Shown: positions 43,601 through 51,713, counted from the first letter of the stretch. The stretch: 64,000 bases of DNA from Myxococcales bacterium (GCA_003170275.1 PNAM01000117.1:64859-128858); one strand, 5' to 3'. Numbers and translations are program-made. Notes: generated by a model not told the origin, from the letters alone.

Positions 43601-44833
43601 CTAGTTGTTGAAGATCAACGACCGGTCGTGGAACGTGAACAGCCACAGCATCGGGAAGATCACCAACACCGCGATCACGAACGCCGGCACGCCGACGTAC
43701 ATCAGCCGCTTGAAGTTCTTGCCCTCGCGGCGCCAGTGCTCGACCTTGTCCTCCACCAGCGAGAACTCGCTCTTGTGCTTGTTGGAGAACAGCACGCACA
43801 GACAGGCGCCGATCGGATAGATGTGCGGAATCTCCGAGAACCCGAAGTTGCCCAGCATCAGCTTGGTGAACACGAAGATCATGATGGTGGTCCACAGCCG
43901 CACGAACACGCCGAACATCACCAGGAAGCCGGTCAGCACCTCGGCCAGCCCGAAGGAGAGGACCCAGTCCTCGCGCGAGAACATCGGGCTGGTGCCCGAG
44001 GCGAACAGCTTGATCATCGGGTCTTCCATGACCGACGGCCAGTTGTCGGAGACGCCGGCGGTCAGGTTGTAGTTCCACACCTTGAGCCAGCCGAGGCAGA
44101 AGAAGCCGAAGCCGAGGATGATGCGCACCCAGCGCGCCTGCGCCGCGTTGGTCGAGGTGATCGCCAGCTTGTGCGACTGCCACGGCGAGGTCACGTAGAG
44201 GACCGCGACGGTGAGCACCGGCAGCGCGTCGACCGAGACCATCCAGCCCCATTTGATGAGGTACAGCCAGGTGCCGATGATCATCGCGCCGCACAAAGGG
44301 AGCGCGGTCTGCGTGAGGATCAAGATCGCCAGCACCACCTGCGCGTACTTGAAGAACGAGGCCTCGAGCGTGCCGAGCGGGTAGCTGGGCATCACCAGCG
44401 CGTCGCTGGTGGCGGAGAACATGAGCACCAGCGCCGGACTGCGCATGAACATGATCACGGCCCACTCGCCGAGCGTGCCGAACCCCTTGGAGTTCACCGG
44501 CCGGTCGGTGATGAAGCACGCCAGCTGGTGGATCCACTTTTGCGGCTTCCCGCCGATGCGCGTCAGCACGTTGTGCTGGATCAGCTCGACCAGCTCGTGG
44601 CGCGAGAACCACAAGAAGAGGAACAGGAACAGGATGCCGAACACCTGGAAGCCGACGCGCAGCATGTCGGGGTGCATGCCCAGCGGCTTGCCCGGCCAGC
44701 GCCCGAAGAACTCGTAGTGCAGCGGGTGCTTGAGGTTGTGCTTGATGAATCGCTCGTGCGCCCAGACCAGGCCGGAGGCGCCCAGGATGAGCGCGGCGAC
44801 CAACCACGGCGGTGCGCGCCGCTTCTCGATCAC
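43601..44833 (-). CDS. DoxX-like multi-spanning membrane protein
   Basis: 410 residues with roughly ten membrane helices. It resembles DoxX/thiosulfate-quinone-oxidoreductase-type proteins in a block around VRIILGFGFFCLGWLKVWN, followed by FGLAEVLTGFLVMFGVFVRL. The N-terminal half has LRVGFQVFGILFLFLFLWFS. Start GTG 44833 overlaps the CRP gene's stop by 4 bp. Possibly a membrane quinone-linked redox protein, regulated by the coupled CRP-type protein. Family match is partial, and a catalytic role is not established. Confidence 0.75.
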   Translation of the reverse strand: MIEKRRAPPWLVAALILGASGLVWAHERFIKHNLKHPLHYEFFGRWPGKPLGMHPDMLRVGFQVFGILFLFLFLWFSRHELVELIQHNVLTRIGGKPQKWIHQLACFITDRPVNSKGFGTLGEWAVIMFMRSPALVLMFSATSDALVMPSYPLGTLEASFFKYAQVVLAILILTQTALPLCGAMIIGTWLYLIKWGWMVSVDALPVLTVAVLYVTSPWQSHKLAITSTNAAQARWVRIILGFGFFCLGWLKVWNYNLTAGVSDNWPSVMEDPMIKLFASGTSPMFSREDWVLSFGLAEVLTGFLVMFGVFVRLWTTIMIFVFTKLMLGNFGFSEIPHIYPIGACLCVLFSNKHKSEFSLVEDKVEHWRREGKNFKRLMYVGVPAFVIAVLVIFPMLWLFTFHDRSLIFNN

Positions 44834-45528
44834 GACCAATCCGCCGCGTACTCGAGCGCGCGTCTGAGCGCCTTGGCGTCGGGGATCAACATCTCCTCCC
44901 CCGAGGCGATCTTGATCAGGCCCTCGTTCTGGAACTTGGCCAGCAGGCGCTCGATGCGGTTGGGGTGCGCGCCGACCATGCCGGCCAGATCGCTCGGCTT
45001 GAGCTTGAGCTTGAGCTTGCAGCCCTGCGGCGTGGTCTCGCCGTGCTTGTCGGCGAGCTGCGCCAGCACCTTGAGCAGGCGGTAGGGCACGTCGCGGAAG
45101 GCGTACTCGAGCTGCTCGGCGTTCTGCCGGCGCATGCGCTCGGTCAGCGACTCGAGCACCTTCCATAAGATGTCGGGCGACTTGTTGGTGAACTGGCGAA
45201 AGTCCTTGTGCGAGATCGAGAGCACCTCGGTCGGCTCGAGCGTCTCGACGGACGCCGAGCGTGGGTGCCCGTCGATCAGCGAGTACTCGCCGAACACCTC
45301 GCCCTTGCCGAGCGTGCCGAGGATCTTCTCCATGCCGTCCTCGACCTTGGTGTAGACCTTGGTCGAGCCGGACAGGATCACGTACATCGAATCGGAGAGA
45401 TCGTTCTCGAAGAACACCACCGTCCCGGCCCCGAACATGCGGCGCTTGACGATGGTTTCGAGCTGGGTGAGCTCCTCGGCGTCCAGTTTTTCGAACAGCG
45501 AGATATGGGCGAGCGCATGTTCTGGCAT
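44830..45528 (-). CDS. CRP/FNR-family transcriptional regulator
   Basis: 232 residues from ATG 45528. The cNMP-binding beta-barrel has VVFFENDLSDSMYVILSG and GKGEVFGEYSLIDGHPRSAS; its cassette resembles that of cAMP-binding CRPs (GE-x-x-L-x-x-x-x-RSAS). A dimerisation helix and a winged HTH (LKPSDLAGMVGAHPNRIERL) follow. No FNR cysteines are seen, so an iron-sulfur sensor is unlikely. An ATG at 45567 is rejected because it lies inside the -35 element of the promoter. A cyclic nucleotide from the chemosensory cyclase could be a ligand, but this is speculative. Confidence 0.9.
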   Translation of the reverse strand: MPEHALAHISLFEKLDAEELTQLETIVKRRMFGAGTVVFFENDLSDSMYVILSGSTKVYTKVEDGMEKILGTLGKGEVFGEYSLIDGHPRSASVETLEPTEVLSISHKDFRQFTNKSPDILWKVLESLTERMRRQNAEQLEYAFRDVPYRLLKVLAQLADKHGETTPQGCKLKLKLKPSDLAGMVGAHPNRIERLLAKFQNEGLIKIASGEEMLIPDAKALRRALEYAADWS

Positions 45529-45539
45529 GGGATGCGAAG

Positions 45540-45567
45540 ATGGTATCGATGGGTCCCCATCTGTCAA
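45540..45567 (-). promoter_or_regulatory. Sigma-70-type promoter of the CRP operon
   Basis: On the minus strand TTGACA (45567-45562), 16 nt, TACCAT (45545-45540). The predicted transcription start near 45533 leaves a ~5-nt leader before ATG 45528, so the transcript is almost leaderless. Confidence 0.55.
45548..45561. promoter_or_regulatory. Inverted repeat in the CRP promoter spacer
   Basis: GATGGG-N2-CCCATC, perfect 6-bp arms, exactly fills the space between the -35 and -10 elements. It is well placed for a repressor that blocks polymerase. The sequence does not resemble a CRP (TGTGA-N6-TCACA) site. Confidence 0.5.
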
Positions 45568-45590
45568 GGCAGTGTTAAGCTCGGGACACC

Positions 45591-45830
45591 ATGCCGCACT
45601 CCCTGGCGGAGGTCGTGCTCCGCGAGCTGACCCACTATCTCGGCCCGCACACCGCGAAGAGCGCGCTGAAGACGTTCAGCGAGCGCGCGCTCGGCAAGAC
45701 GCCCGACGCGCTGACCAACGCCGACGCGCCCGCGCTGCTGCAGGCGCTCAAGCCGATGCTGCGCACGCTTTTGGGGGCCGAGCGCTGCGAAGAGGTGCTG
45801 TCGACCATCGCGCGCGAGGTGGGGCCGTGA
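45591..45830 (+). CDS. Small conserved-looking protein, unknown
   Basis: 79 residues, helical throughout (PHSLAEVVLRELTHYLGPHT, LLQALKPMLRTLLGAERCEE). The pattern 'GPhTAKxALKTFxxRALGxxPxxLT' suggests a small domain found in larger signalling proteins, here free-standing. No signal or TM. Its GTGA end overlaps the start of the next membrane protein, so both are coupled. It runs divergently from the CRP operon with 23 bp between the CRP promoter and this ATG. Confidence 0.7.
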   Translation: MPHSLAEVVLRELTHYLGPHTAKSALKTFSERALGKTPDALTNADAPALLQALKPMLRTLLGAERCEEVLSTIAREVGP

Positions 45831-46648
45831 AGTATCGCCTGCTGGCCGCGTTCCCGTTGGTGGCGGCGCTGGTGTACCTGGTGATCGACGCGATGGTCCC
45901 CGATCGCGTGGAGCTCTACGCGGTGATGGTGATCGGATTGAAGACGCTGGCGGCGATCGGCTCGGCCAGCGCAGCGCTGCGGTTTCAGCGCAGCGATTAC
46001 TTGCGGCTCGCCTGGCTCTTGACCGCGGCGTGCTTCGTGCTGCTGCTGGCCAAGGATCTGCTGTGGGGCACCGGATCCCGCTCGGAGCACCACTTCACAC
46101 CGACGGTGGCGCTGGTGCGCGGCGGGGTGACGCTGGCGGCCAACGCGGCCGGCGTGGTGGGCGCGTGGCTGTTGGCGCGCGCGTGGCAGGTGGCGGGCAT
46201 CGTGCTGCCCGGATCGCGGGCGCAGCGCCGGCTGATCACGCTGGCCGGCGTGGCGGTGGCGCTGGCGATCGCCGGGCACGCGACGTTCGGCGACGTGCGC
46301 GGGTTGGTGGCGGGCGATCCGCAGATGCTGGTCACCGTGGCGTCGGATCTGGGCGACATCATCTCGACCTGCTTGATCGCGCCGGTGCTGCTCACCGCGA
46401 TCGCGTTGCGCGGCGGGCTGCTCGCCTGGCCGTGGACGCTGATGGCGGCGAGCCAGATCGGTTGGCTCCTGTACGACGCGGCGGGCACCGTCGGGGCGCT
46501 GTCGGGCGCCGACCACATGCGGCTGCGCTCGCTCGAGGAGCTGTTCCGGCTGCTCGCGCTCTTGTTCGCGTTCGCTTCGGGCGTCGCGCAGCGGCTGGTG
46601 ATGACCGACATGCGCGCGGCCGGCAAGGCCCGACACCCGACAAATTAG
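45827..46648 (+). CDS. Multi-spanning membrane protein (about seven helices), unknown
   Basis: 273 residues from GTG 45827. Predicted helices include LLAAFPLVAALVYLVIDAMV, LAWLLTAACFVLLLAKDLLW, LITLAGVAVALAIAGHATFG and LLALLFAFASGVAQRLVM. No motif was recognised; the arrangement recalls 7TM diverse intracellular-signalling receptors, without their attached outputs. Coupled by GTGA to the 79-residue protein, which may be its cytoplasmic partner. It converges on the methyltransferase gene with 17 bp between stops. Confidence 0.72.
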   Translation: MKYRLLAAFPLVAALVYLVIDAMVPDRVELYAVMVIGLKTLAAIGSASAALRFQRSDYLRLAWLLTAACFVLLLAKDLLWGTGSRSEHHFTPTVALVRGGVTLAANAAGVVGAWLLARAWQVAGIVLPGSRAQRRLITLAGVAVALAIAGHATFGDVRGLVAGDPQMLVTVASDLGDIISTCLIAPVLLTAIALRGGLLAWPWTLMAASQIGWLLYDAAGTVGALSGADHMRLRSLEELFRLLALLFAFASGVAQRLVMTDMRAAGKARHPTN

Positions 46649-46665
46649 TAACTCTTGACTGAGCG

Positions 46666-47292
46666 CTACCCGTCGTCCTGTCCCGACGACTCCTTGACCC
46701 ACAGCTCGAGATAGTTCTTCCCCGCCGGCTCGCGCAGGATCCGCCGGTAGCCCGACGGCATCGGGCCGCCATATCCATAGTAGGTCACCACGCGCACCCC
46801 GACCGGCGCCGCGACCAACCTGCGGCAGGTGGTGGTCACGTAGCGGTTGTAGTGGTCCAGCGAGGTCGTGATCGGATCCTCGATCGGCGAGGAATAGTCG
46901 AAGATGTGCTCCGAGTAGGGATTGAACAGATAGAAGCTGTCGTACCCGCTCCAATCGATGGTCATCATGTTCTCGTGCACGAAGTGGACGCGCGAGAGCT
47001 CGCACGCGGTCGCCGCCTGCCGCGCGATCTCGACCAGCGACGCGCGCTGCTCCGCGCCGAAGAAGGTCGCCGGCGTGACCATCGCACCGACGAGACAGAA
47101 CTTGCCCACCCCGGATCCCACGTCGAGCACTCGGGTGCTCTCGTCGACGACCAGCAGCTCGGCGGCGCGCCGCGCGACGGAGACCGGCGTCCAGTGCGAC
47201 TCGGAGACCTTGCGCACCCACTCGGGATAGATGCGATCGAACTCGGCGTCGCGCAGCAATTCGCCGCGCGCCCAGTTGGCAGAGCCTGGCAT
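46666..47292 (-). CDS. Class I SAM-dependent methyltransferase
   Basis: 208 residues from ATG 47292. SAM-binding motif I is VLDVGSGVGKFCLVGAM, followed by ATFFGAEQRASLVEIARQAA and the motif IV region WSGYDSFYLFNPYSEH. Small-molecule or protein methyltransferase; substrate unknown. The C-terminus (VRVVTYYGYGGPMPSGYRRI) is similar to that of DOT1-like/uncharacterised class I enzymes. No Shine-Dalgarno site is evident, so the start is uncertain. It lies 28 bp after a truncated TetR gene. Confidence 0.8.
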   Translation of the reverse strand: MPGSANWARGELLRDAEFDRIYPEWVRKVSESHWTPVSVARRAAELLVVDESTRVLDVGSGVGKFCLVGAMVTPATFFGAEQRASLVEIARQAATACELSRVHFVHENMMTIDWSGYDSFYLFNPYSEHIFDYSSPIEDPITTSLDHYNRYVTTTCRRLVAAPVGVRVVTYYGYGGPMPSGYRRILREPAGKNYLELWVKESSGQDDG

Positions 47293-47320
47293 GCGGATCG
47301 GAGTGTGCCCGAAAAGCGCG

Positions 47321-47641
47321 TCAGCGCGGCGGCAAGATCTGGTGCGTGAGCAGGTCGAGGAACCACTTGCGGCACCCGGCGGGCGACCAGCCGCGTCCAA
47401 CCGTAAGCTGCAGGTAGACCTCGCCGCTCAAGACGGTGAGCAGGACATCGGTGGCGCGTTGGACGCCGACGCCGCGGCGCAGTCCGCCCTTCTTCGCGAG
47501 CAGGCCGACGACGGCGCCGTAGGACTCGGCGCGGCGCCGCTCGCCGATCTCGCTGACCGGCTTGACCTCGGGATCGGACGCGAGCGCCTCACGCAGCACG
47601 ATCGACAAGCGCGACGAGATCGAGTAAAACCCAACACCGAA
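47321..47641 (-). pseudogene. C-terminal remnant of a TetR-family regulator
   Basis: From an in-frame TGA (47644-47642) the frame reads FGVGFYSISSRLSIVLREAL, then SDPEVKPVSEIGERRR, RATDVLLTVLSGEVYLQLT, and VGRGWSPAGCRKWFLDLL. This is a TetR ligand-binding half of about 100 residues (TTG 47608 would give 95). The helix-turn-helix half is absent: only 19 bp separate the TGA from the tRNA-Leu gene. The remnant therefore probably lost its N-terminus in a rearrangement at the tRNA. A functional partial protein is unlikely. Confidence 0.6.
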
Positions 47642-47660
47642 TCAGCGCTTCCCCAACCTC

Positions 47661-47743
47661 GCCCGGGTGGCGGAATGGCAGACGCAGAGGACTCAAAATC
47701 CTTCGTTCGCAAGGACATGCGGGTTCGACTCCCGCCCCGGGCA
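47661..47743 (+). tRNA. tRNA-Leu (anticodon CAA)
   Basis: Class II tRNA of 83 nt. Acceptor GCCCGGG (47661-47667) pairs with CCCGGGC (47736-47742) and the discriminator is A. Anticodon stem GAGGA/TCCTT flanks loop CTCAAAA, whose middle three bases are CAA. A long variable arm (GTTC-GCAA-GGAC) and T-arm GCGGG-TTCGACT-CCCGC are present. It reads UUG leucine codons. CCA is not encoded (ACTAG follows). Confidence 0.95.
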
Positions 47744-47744
47744 C
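47729..47744 (+). repeat. att-like direct repeat, copy 1 (tRNA-Leu 3' end)
   Basis: CTCCCGCCCCGGGCAC covers the 3' T-stem, the acceptor strand and one base beyond the tRNA. An identical copy in the same orientation lies at 54504-54519. Flanking bases differ at once on both sides. tRNA 3' ends are classic integrase attachment sites. Confidence 0.6.
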
Positions 47745-48114
47745 TAGATAACTGCTTCGCTCTCCGAGCTGCGCCGGTCTCATGCGCATGGTCGCGCTCA
47801 TCGAGAGAGCGAGCACCGCGGCCGTGGCGGCCGGGCCAGAAGCTCCTCGCCGTAGCCGATGACGCCGCCCTCACATCGTCGAAGGTAACAGCGATTACTG
47901 TCGGTGAAGGGAGAGTTGACGTCCCGGAGGCGGCGGGAGCCCGATATCGGCGCGGCGAGGTGCTCGACGAGCAGGCGGGAGATGCTGATCGTTTCACCTG
48001 TGCGCCGGTCAACCTGCGCATCGACGGCGCCAACGTCTCGACCTCGGACATCAACAGCCTCGACATCGCCCGCTAGCCGGTCGGTCATCGTGCCGGCGTG
48101 ATACGATGTCCGTC
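47745..48114. other. Gene-poor stretch after the tRNA
   Basis: No convincing coding region. Open frames exist on both strands (for example a 96-codon one ending at 47798 on the minus strand) but lack ribosome sites, known motifs and plausible composition. It may be decayed island DNA. TACGAT (48102-48107) near its right end looks like a -10 element for the ATG at 48115. Confidence 0.5.
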
Positions 48115-48125
48115 ATGAAAACGGC

Positions 48126-48473
48126 GTGTGCGCCAGCGGGATGTGTACCTGTCCGACCGGGTCGAACTGCGTGTGCCCGCCCGGCATGGACTGCAACGCC
48201 GGCTCGTGCGGCGCCAAGTGCGCGACCTCGTGTCAGGACGGCGCGACCTGCACCTTCAACACCGGGGACAACGGCAGCGCGGCGTGCAACGGCGCCAACA
48301 CGGTGTGCAACCTGACCGCCGGGGCCAACGCTTCGATCAGCTGCGGAGCCGGGGCGGTGTGCCACATCGCGTGCAGCGGCAAGTGCTCGGTCTTCTGCTC
48401 GGGCGCCACGTGCGACTTGACGTGCGCGGGCGGCAGCCAGATGACGGTCGCGAGCACGGGCACCTGCACCTAG
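48126..48473 (+). CDS. Cysteine-rich protein, probably missing its export signal
   Basis: 115 residues from GTG 48126 with about 20 cysteines: CTCPTGSNCVCPPGMDC, CGAKCATSCQDGATC, CGAGAVCHIACSGKCSVFC. Such proteins are normally exported, often as lipoproteins. Here no signal peptide is in frame; a stop lies 27 nt upstream. A promoter-like TACGAT and ATG-AAA-ACG start (48115) lie in another frame just upstream, as if a signal peptide had been deleted or shifted. The cysteine pattern shows the frame was under selection. Probably a recently broken gene. Confidence 0.55.
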   Translation: MCASGMCTCPTGSNCVCPPGMDCNAGSCGAKCATSCQDGATCTFNTGDNGSAACNGANTVCNLTAGANASISCGAGAVCHIACSGKCSVFCSGATCDLTCAGGSQMTVASTGTCT

Positions 48474-48491
48474 GTCGCCCTCGAGGATCGG

Positions 48492-48590
48492 GTGGAAAAA
48501 CGGCTGTCGATCATCGAGAACCTCGCGCTGGCTGCGGGTGCCTTCGGCTACCTGGCGTTGGGGCCACCCTGGAAGTACGGTAGGAAATGA
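48492..48590 (+). CDS. Possible 32-residue hydrophobic peptide
   Basis: GTG 48492 opens MEKRLSIIENLALAAGAFG and continues YLALGPPWKYGRK before a TGA. The frame ends with an ATGA overlap on the next gene's start, and GAGG is located upstream. A charged N-terminus, short hydrophobic core and basic end fit a small membrane or leader peptide translationally coupled to the next gene. It is too short to judge by composition alone. Confidence 0.4.
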   Translation: MEKRLSIIENLALAAGAFGYLALGPPWKYGRK

Positions 48591-49831
48591 CCGATCGGTT
48601 GGCTGCGCTGGCGCAATCGCGTGGGCTCGGGGAGCTGTGCACCCGATTGCAGGACCCGCGGACCGTCGAACCGCCCGCGGATGATCCGGCGCTGACCGAG
48701 AAGCCCGCACAACAGCTCGAAGAGCTACTCCTTCAAATGATCAGAAGGGGAGGGTCGCCAGCGCTGGTCCGTGGGATCCGCAGCGCGTTCGAGAGCCGGC
48801 CGCTCGAGCTCGGCCTGGCATCGTGGGACCTTCTGTGCATGACGCTGCTCGGCGCCGACGATGGTGCGGACGAGGGCGCGTTGCGCGCTGCGGCCGCGCG
48901 CGTCCGTCCCGTGTTGCCCGCGCCCGGAACGCAGGGGGTGAGCGTGCAGCGCCTGTCCACGCAGCTGTTCGCCGCGGAGGTGACCGCGCTGTCGTTGGCC
49001 GGGGCAAGCGATGACCAGCTCGCGGAGTTGTTGCGCGGGCACTCGATCGGCGCCTACGAGGAGCTGCGCCGGCGAGGACGCGGCGAGGCGCTGCGCGAGC
49101 AGGGGACGTCTCTCGAGCGCACGCGCCAGTTCGCGCAGTTGCTGCACCTGGCGCGCCTGGAGACGCTCGCTTCGTACTACCTGCACTATCTGTGGAGCGC
49201 GTTCGGGTGGACGCCCGCGCTCCGTGATCTGTGCGACGTGCTCCTCGATTGCGGCGCGCACGACCGGTTGCCGGCGATCACCGGCGACGGCGACCTGACC
49301 GGGTACGTGGCCGCGCGCAGCGCCATGCAGACGGGGCGCTCCAAGCCCTACCTCGACGAGCACCTCTCGCCGAGCCAGGGCAATTGGCTGCGCATGCGCA
49401 ACCAGCAGGTGGCCGCGACCGCGCCGTGGACGCGCATGGCCGAGGGCGAGATCGGCATCGCGCACTCGGAGCTGCCGTACATGTACGAGGTCGTCGATCT
49501 GATCGCCGATGCGCACCCCGCGTGGCGCTACGGCGCGCGCGTGCGGGTCGCCATGCACGCCTGGGTGAAGAATCCCGGCACCGACGCGCGGGTCGAAGAT
49601 TTCCTTTCGCAGTTTGGCAGCGATCCCGAACTGTGGCGCACCGCTTTCGACGGTGACTTCGGCAGCGCGTTGCACCGCCACTTGTCGGCCTGCGCGATCC
49701 GCGAGGCGACCGCGCTGCCCCATGCCGCCTGGGCGTGGGTGGGCGTGATTCGCACCCATTGCATCGATCCGGCGGCGCCGCTTGACGAGCTCTCGGCACA
49801 CCTGCGTCGCCAGTGCGACCTCGGCGCATGA
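48587..49831 (+). CDS. Unknown protein of the DUF4157 locus, paralogue A
   Basis: 414 residues, predicted cytoplasmic and largely helical. No known domain. It is homologous to the 404-residue product at 50493: compare LGLASWDLLCMTLLGADD with LGLLSWDVLSGSLIDDA, and RQFAQLLHLARLETLASYYL with RSFAQLLALAHLPTWASVHL, followed by a shared LCDVL block. It starts with an ATGA overlap on the tiny upstream frame and ends with ATGA on the 207-residue membrane protein. Position beside a DUF4157 protein suggests an accessory, immunity or loading role, which is inference. Confidence 0.75.
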   Translation: MTDRLAALAQSRGLGELCTRLQDPRTVEPPADDPALTEKPAQQLEELLLQMIRRGGSPALVRGIRSAFESRPLELGLASWDLLCMTLLGADDGADEGALRAAAARVRPVLPAPGTQGVSVQRLSTQLFAAEVTALSLAGASDDQLAELLRGHSIGAYEELRRRGRGEALREQGTSLERTRQFAQLLHLARLETLASYYLHYLWSAFGWTPALRDLCDVLLDCGAHDRLPAITGDGDLTGYVAARSAMQTGRSKPYLDEHLSPSQGNWLRMRNQQVAATAPWTRMAEGEIGIAHSELPYMYEVVDLIADAHPAWRYGARVRVAMHAWVKNPGTDARVEDFLSQFGSDPELWRTAFDGDFGSALHRHLSACAIREATALPHAAWAWVGVIRTHCIDPAAPLDELSAHLRRQCDLGA

Positions 49832-50451
49832 CGCCGTGGCTGACAGCGCTCTCGGGCGGAATGGCGCCGCCGACCGGGCTGGTGGAGTGGGCCGGGCAGC
49901 AAGCCTCCTTCGCCAGCGCGTGGGGGAATTGTCCGCGCGGCGATTGGCTCATCTGGCTCGCGTCGCGTGGGGCGAACACCATCGAGCAGCAGCGCGCGGT
50001 GGTTGTCGCGGCTTGTACGTGCGCCCGCCTCGCCGATCGCTCGACGGTGGACTTGATGCTTCGGCTGCGGCCGCGACCCTACGAGCTCGCCGCCGTTTGG
50101 GCAGGTGACCAGGACGAGGGCACGGTGCTGCGCACCTGGGCGCCTCGCTTCTACCGGTCGAGCCTGGCGGCGTTCGTGATCGCGATTCCTGCGTACTTCC
50201 TGCTCAGCACGAGGATGACCAGGATTGTGCTGGGGTTGACGGTGAGCGGGGTGTACCTGGCGAGCTCGTTCCTCACCAACGTCTTCTGGGACGTCGTCTA
50301 CCGTCGGAGGCTGGCGGTGGGGCGCGGGTGGGATCCCGAACGCGCGCTCGACGCCGCCTACCAGGCCATCGCCGCCGCGACCGAATCATCCCCGGAAAAC
50401 CGAAAATCAGATGTTCGATTGGTGCGGGGCATGCTGCCCGCGCCGTCGTGA
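49828..50451 (+). CDS. Membrane protein of the DUF4157 locus, unknown
   Basis: 207 residues from ATG 49828, coupled to the previous gene (ATGA). The first 110 residues are soluble-looking (WAGQQASFASAWGNCPRGDW, VVAACTCARLADRSTVDLML). Two TM segments follow (AAFVIAIPAYFLLSTRM; IVLGLTVSGVYLASSFL), and then a basic loop and cytoplasmic tail with DPERALDAAYQAIAAAT. No family found. Located between two paralogous unknown genes, so it may be the membrane anchor or target of that pair. Confidence 0.7.
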   Translation: MTPWLTALSGGMAPPTGLVEWAGQQASFASAWGNCPRGDWLIWLASRGANTIEQQRAVVVAACTCARLADRSTVDLMLRLRPRPYELAAVWAGDQDEGTVLRTWAPRFYRSSLAAFVIAIPAYFLLSTRMTRIVLGLTVSGVYLASSFLTNVFWDVVYRRRLAVGRGWDPERALDAAYQAIAAATESSPENRKSDVRLVRGMLPAPS

Positions 50452-50492
50452 GCGCTTGATTTCCGGCGCAAGGCTGTGAAACTGTCGTCGTC

Positions 50493-51707
50493 ATGAGCAG
50501 TGGGGCGGTGGCGCGACTGATCACGCAGAGTCGACAGCGGGGACTGATCATCCTTGCCGACCTGCTCGACACCGCGGACGGGCGCGAGTTCTTCGACGAA
50601 TCCGCGCCTGCGGATCCGGGGTTGCGCGCGACGCCGACCAGCGATTTCCTGGAGACGCTCGGGCAAATGGCGCGACAGGGAGTGGAACCCACTCTGGTGA
50701 GCCGCCTGGTGTCCGCGCTGGCGACCAATCCGCTGGCCCTCGGCCTGCTTTCCTGGGACGTCCTGTCCGGATCGCTGATCGACGACGCGACGTTCTCGGC
50801 GACGCTTCGCGTGCATGCCGCGCGCGTCTCGAAGTCCCAGCCCCAGCCGGGGGAACGCGGCGCGGAACTCCCGAACCCGTACCGGATCGCCACGACCGGG
50901 CGAATTCGCGAAGGCGTCGCCCGGCACGAGCTGACTGCCTACGAGGCCCTGCGTCACACCACTGACGCCCGCCATCTCCGGACGCCCGAGTTCCTCGACA
51001 GTGCACGCAGCTTTGCCCAGCTGCTCGCGCTCGCCCACCTGCCGACGTGGGCCTCGGTTCACCTTCATTACCTGTGTACCGAGCTCGGCGATGCCCGGTC
51101 GTGGACCCTGCTGTGCGACGTGTTGATCGAGGCCGGAGTGGCGGCGCGGATTCCGGCGGGACCGCCCGATGCGGCGACTGCGGAGTACGCCGCGTGCCGC
51201 GCGGCGATCGCCGAGGACAAGGTCTCCGACGCCTACGCAGCGCTGAGCACGGCGCAGGAGCTCGGAACCTCGGCCCTGAAATCGGACGATCCGCGCCTGG
51301 ATCTTCTGCGCGCGGACCTGGGCAATCGGATTGCGGAGCGGCCCGTGACCGCTGCGCGGTTGGAGCAGATCGTTCAACAGGCGCCGGCGTGGCGCTACGC
51401 GGCCTACGTTCGCGCCACCAGCGCCGCCGTGATGTGCGCGCCCGACTCGTCGTCTCCGGTTCGCCTTCTCGACGAGTACCTGGCCACGTTTGGGAACGAC
51501 GCGGCGATCTGGAACGATCTGGTCGAGCGCGCACCGGCCGGCGCGGCCTGGTTCAAGTCGTTGCTGGCGAAGTTGTCGCGTGAAGCGCTGCACCTTCCGC
51601 ACGACCCGAGCGTGTGGATCGCGATCGCGACGCTGCTCGGCGACGATCAACGAGCTGCCGCCGTGGGACAGGTCCAGGCTCGACTGTCCGCGCAGACGAC
51701 CTTCTAG
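50493..51707 (+). CDS. Unknown protein of the DUF4157 locus, paralogue B
   Basis: 404 residues, helical, no signal peptide and no recognised domain. It shares at least four blocks with the 414-residue product at 48587, including the ARSFAQLLALAHLP region, HLHYLCTELG versus YLHYLWSAFG, and LLCDVLIEAGVAARIP versus LCDVLLDCGAHDRLP. The relationship suggests duplication and divergence. It converges on the DUF4157 gene with 6 bp between stop codons. An immunity or adaptor role for the neighbouring DUF4157 cargo is a testable guess. Confidence 0.75.
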   Translation: MSSGAVARLITQSRQRGLIILADLLDTADGREFFDESAPADPGLRATPTSDFLETLGQMARQGVEPTLVSRLVSALATNPLALGLLSWDVLSGSLIDDATFSATLRVHAARVSKSQPQPGERGAELPNPYRIATTGRIREGVARHELTAYEALRHTTDARHLRTPEFLDSARSFAQLLALAHLPTWASVHLHYLCTELGDARSWTLLCDVLIEAGVAARIPAGPPDAATAEYAACRAAIAEDKVSDAYAALSTAQELGTSALKSDDPRLDLLRADLGNRIAERPVTAARLEQIVQQAPAWRYAAYVRATSAAVMCAPDSSSPVRLLDEYLATFGNDAAIWNDLVERAPAGAAWFKSLLAKLSREALHLPHDPSVWIAIATLLGDDQRAAAVGQVQARLSAQTTF

Positions 51708-51713
51708 CCGACC

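Noticed and set aside
45529..45567. ATG 45567 as start of the CRP-type regulator
   Set aside because: The ATG is at the end of the TTGACA -35 element, upstream of the expected transcript start.
47798..48088. 96-codon minus-strand frame after the tRNA
   Set aside because: No motif, no ribosome site and no partner; it may be decayed sequence but cannot be supported as a gene.
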